From positions 483,969 to 547,968 of the forward strand of contig CAZSXR010000003.1 of the NCBI GenBank assembly GCA_964611335.1: DNA of 64,000 nt, written 5' to 3'. The position numbers and the translations under genes were made by a program. How positions within the stretch are numbered: the first letter of the stretch is position 1; every line of letters begins with the position of its first letter. The stretch comes from BOG-1112 sp964611335. GTDB lineage: Bacteria > Bdellovibrionota_B > Oligoflexia > Oligoflexales > Bog-1112. Under the pieces are notes generated by a model. It searched no databases, was not told the DNA's origin, and worked only from the letters and a program-made list of their open reading frames with translations. Positions 63,236-64,000 of the stretch are shown here, piece by piece.

Positions 63236-63667
63236 ATGTCCGAATTTCAAAGTTTGTCCCATTCTAAGTGGGACTGCAAGTATCATCTCGTCTTTGTTCC
63301 TAAGTTTAGAAAAAAACTTCTATATGGCAAAATTCGAGAGTTTTTAATTCCTAAATTTCGAGAACTTGCTTTGCAGAAAAACTGTAAAATTATCAAGGGT
63401 AATATGGTTCAGGATCATGTGCACATGTTGATAGAAATTCCACCAAAATACTCCGTTGCAGAAATTGTCGGTTACATAAAGGGGAAGAGTGCAAACGCAG
63501 TTGCACGTCAGTTCAGTGGTCGACAAAGAAATTTCAATGGGGAACAACTGTGGGCGAGGGGTTATGCAGTGTCGACCGTAGGTTTTGAAGAAAGTCAAAT
63601 TAAAGCATACATCCAGAACCAAGAAAGACTCGATAGTGCAGGTCGTACAGAAAATGGAGAGTTTTGA
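63236..63667 (+). CDS. tnpA: IS200/IS605-family transposase TnpA (Y1, HUH)
   Basis: A 143-residue single-strand transposase from ATG 63236 with AAGGAG just upstream. An earlier in-frame start at 63209 is rejected. KYHLVFVPKFRKKLLYG is the family N-terminus. HVH at 61-63 is the HUH metal site, and Tyr125 in IKAYIQNQ is the likely nucleophile. VAEIVGYIKGKSA is also typical. All key residues are intact, so it may be active. The enzyme cuts and rejoins single-stranded ends recognised by hairpins. Confidence 0.93.
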   Translation: MSEFQSLSHSKWDCKYHLVFVPKFRKKLLYGKIREFLIPKFRELALQKNCKIIKGNMVQDHVHMLIEIPPKYSVAEIVGYIKGKSANAVARQFSGRQRNFNGEQLWARGYAVSTVGFEESQIKAYIQNQERLDSAGRTENGEF

Positions 63668-63669
63668 AG

Positions 63670-63714
63670 ACTGGTTTGACCAGTGAAGAAGGTAAAGTCG
63701 TCTGGTTTGACCAG
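63670..63714. repeat. two right-end hairpins of the IS200-type element
   Basis: CTGGTTTGACCAG palindromes at 63670-63684 (arms ACTGG/CCAGT) and 63702-63714 follow the transposase stop by two and 34 bases. Two copies at one end and one at the other is unusual. Confidence 0.55.
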
Positions 63715-64000
63715 GCATAAACGTTAAAAAACTGGCAGCCCTTGGGGCTGCTCTCAACCGTCAAGCTCCCCGCTTCGCGGGGACGTTATGACTGTGAAGA
63801 AAAATGGCGATCTCACCTAGACTCGAATCAGGCAGCGCCGGATTAGAAATCCGAGCGGTAGCGCCGGAACACTCCACGAAAAATTAGGATAGTATTTATC
63901 CAAAGCGCCGGAAAACTGTGGCCTTCAGGCCGCAGATGAAAGGCTCCAAAGATTTTAGTACCTAGAGTTAGAGAAACAAAGTTTCTCTAACTCTAGGTAT
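63715..64000. other. GC-richer, hairpin-rich non-coding tail
   Basis: No gene is seen. Strong hairpins are at 63735-63751 (GCAGCCC/GGGCTGC), 63768-63782 (CCCCGC/GCGGGG), 63839-63853 (CGGATT/AATCCG), 63916-63935 (8-base stem) and 63959-63999. The word AGCGCCGGA occurs at 63834, 63860 and 63904. The region differs from the AT-rich coding DNA around it and could be part of the mobile element or a structured RNA. Confidence 0.5.
63959..63999. repeat. 19-base perfect inverted repeat at the window edge
   Basis: Arms 63959-63977 and 63981-63999 are perfect complements around AAA. No T-run is visible because the window ends. It may be a bidirectional terminator or the end of a mobile element. Confidence 0.6.

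Larger units (their letters stand above)
63096..63714 (+). mobile_element. IS200-type insertion element (TnpA only)
   Basis: A single TnpA gene lies between copies of a short hairpin, CTGGTTTGACCAG, at 63096-63112, 63670-63684 and 63702-63714. Terminal subterminal palindromes recognised by the HUH transposase are the hallmark of IS200/IS605 elements. No TnpB is present. The exact ends cannot be fixed from one copy. Confidence 0.7.

Noticed and set aside
63715..64000. Guide RNA of a TnpB/IS605 system
   Set aside because: No TnpB or IscB gene is present. The hairpins alone do not establish it.

Overview
The window looks like chromosome from a low-G+C (roughly 40 % by eye) diderm bacterium. Evidence for an outer membrane and surface polysaccharide is a Wzm/Wzt pair, glycosyltransferases, an O-antigen ligase/polymerase-like protein, many lipoprotein signal peptides and a filamentous-haemagglutinin-like toxin. 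A PilT-type ATPase fragment, a single-chain glycyl-tRNA synthetase, c-di-GMP turnover and several loosely defined lipoboxes would fit a spirochaete or a Bdellovibrionota/Oligoflexia-type lineage. The sequence alone does not settle which. No rRNA, tRNA or CRISPR array was recognised.

Layout. 1-5664: partial pilus retraction ATPase, a polytopic membrane protein with a hairpin over its ribosome-binding site, glyS and two lipoproteins. 5769-10505: exported zinc metalloprotease, a secreted/outer-membrane protein, an organophosphate-type MFS transporter and a DUF4105 membrane protein. 10455-12496 (minus): wzt and wzm. 12649-16579: an ABC exporter followed by two tiny Cys-Gly-His-Arg repeat peptides, a DUF692/MNIO enzyme and its partner protein. 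This is a ribosomal peptide (RiPP) locus of a precursor type I do not recognise. 16563-26111 (minus): five tightly packed genes: a MoxR-type AAA ATPase, a transglutaminase-vWA protein, two RCC1-like propellers and a UbiB/ABC1-type kinase. All five products appear to carry signal peptides, although two of them are ATP-dependent families. 26197-28434: PAP2 phosphatase and an MFS transporter. 28478-34905 (plus 41745-42869): a family of five related lipoproteins. 34915-41642: pta, an EAL protein, a Bax-inhibitor-like protein, dihaem cytochrome c, carbonic anhydrase, peroxiredoxin and a lysine/glutamate-rich lipoprotein. 41745-51764: metzincin lipoprotein, glycosyltransferases, O-antigen ligase/polymerase-like protein, rhomboid protease, dicarboxylate symporter and M28 peptidase. 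52019-63032: two exported P-loop GTPase-like paralogues around a large acidic protein, then a 1956-residue haemagglutinin-like polymorphic toxin with a HINT domain and nuclease-like C-terminus, followed by a probable immunity gene. 63096-64000: an IS200-type element and a hairpin-rich non-coding tail.

How genes work together. The RiPP genes form a self-contained unit: exporter, two precursors sharing a leader, modifying enzyme and partner, with a candidate operator upstream and hairpins between cistrons. The MoxR/vWA pair is a known chaperone-like partnership, but here it seems to be placed outside the cytoplasm beside a kinase-like protein and propellers. With the exported GTPase-like pair, the window holds four exported nucleotide-binding-fold proteins plus one paralogous duplication, which is the most unusual theme besides the RiPP locus.
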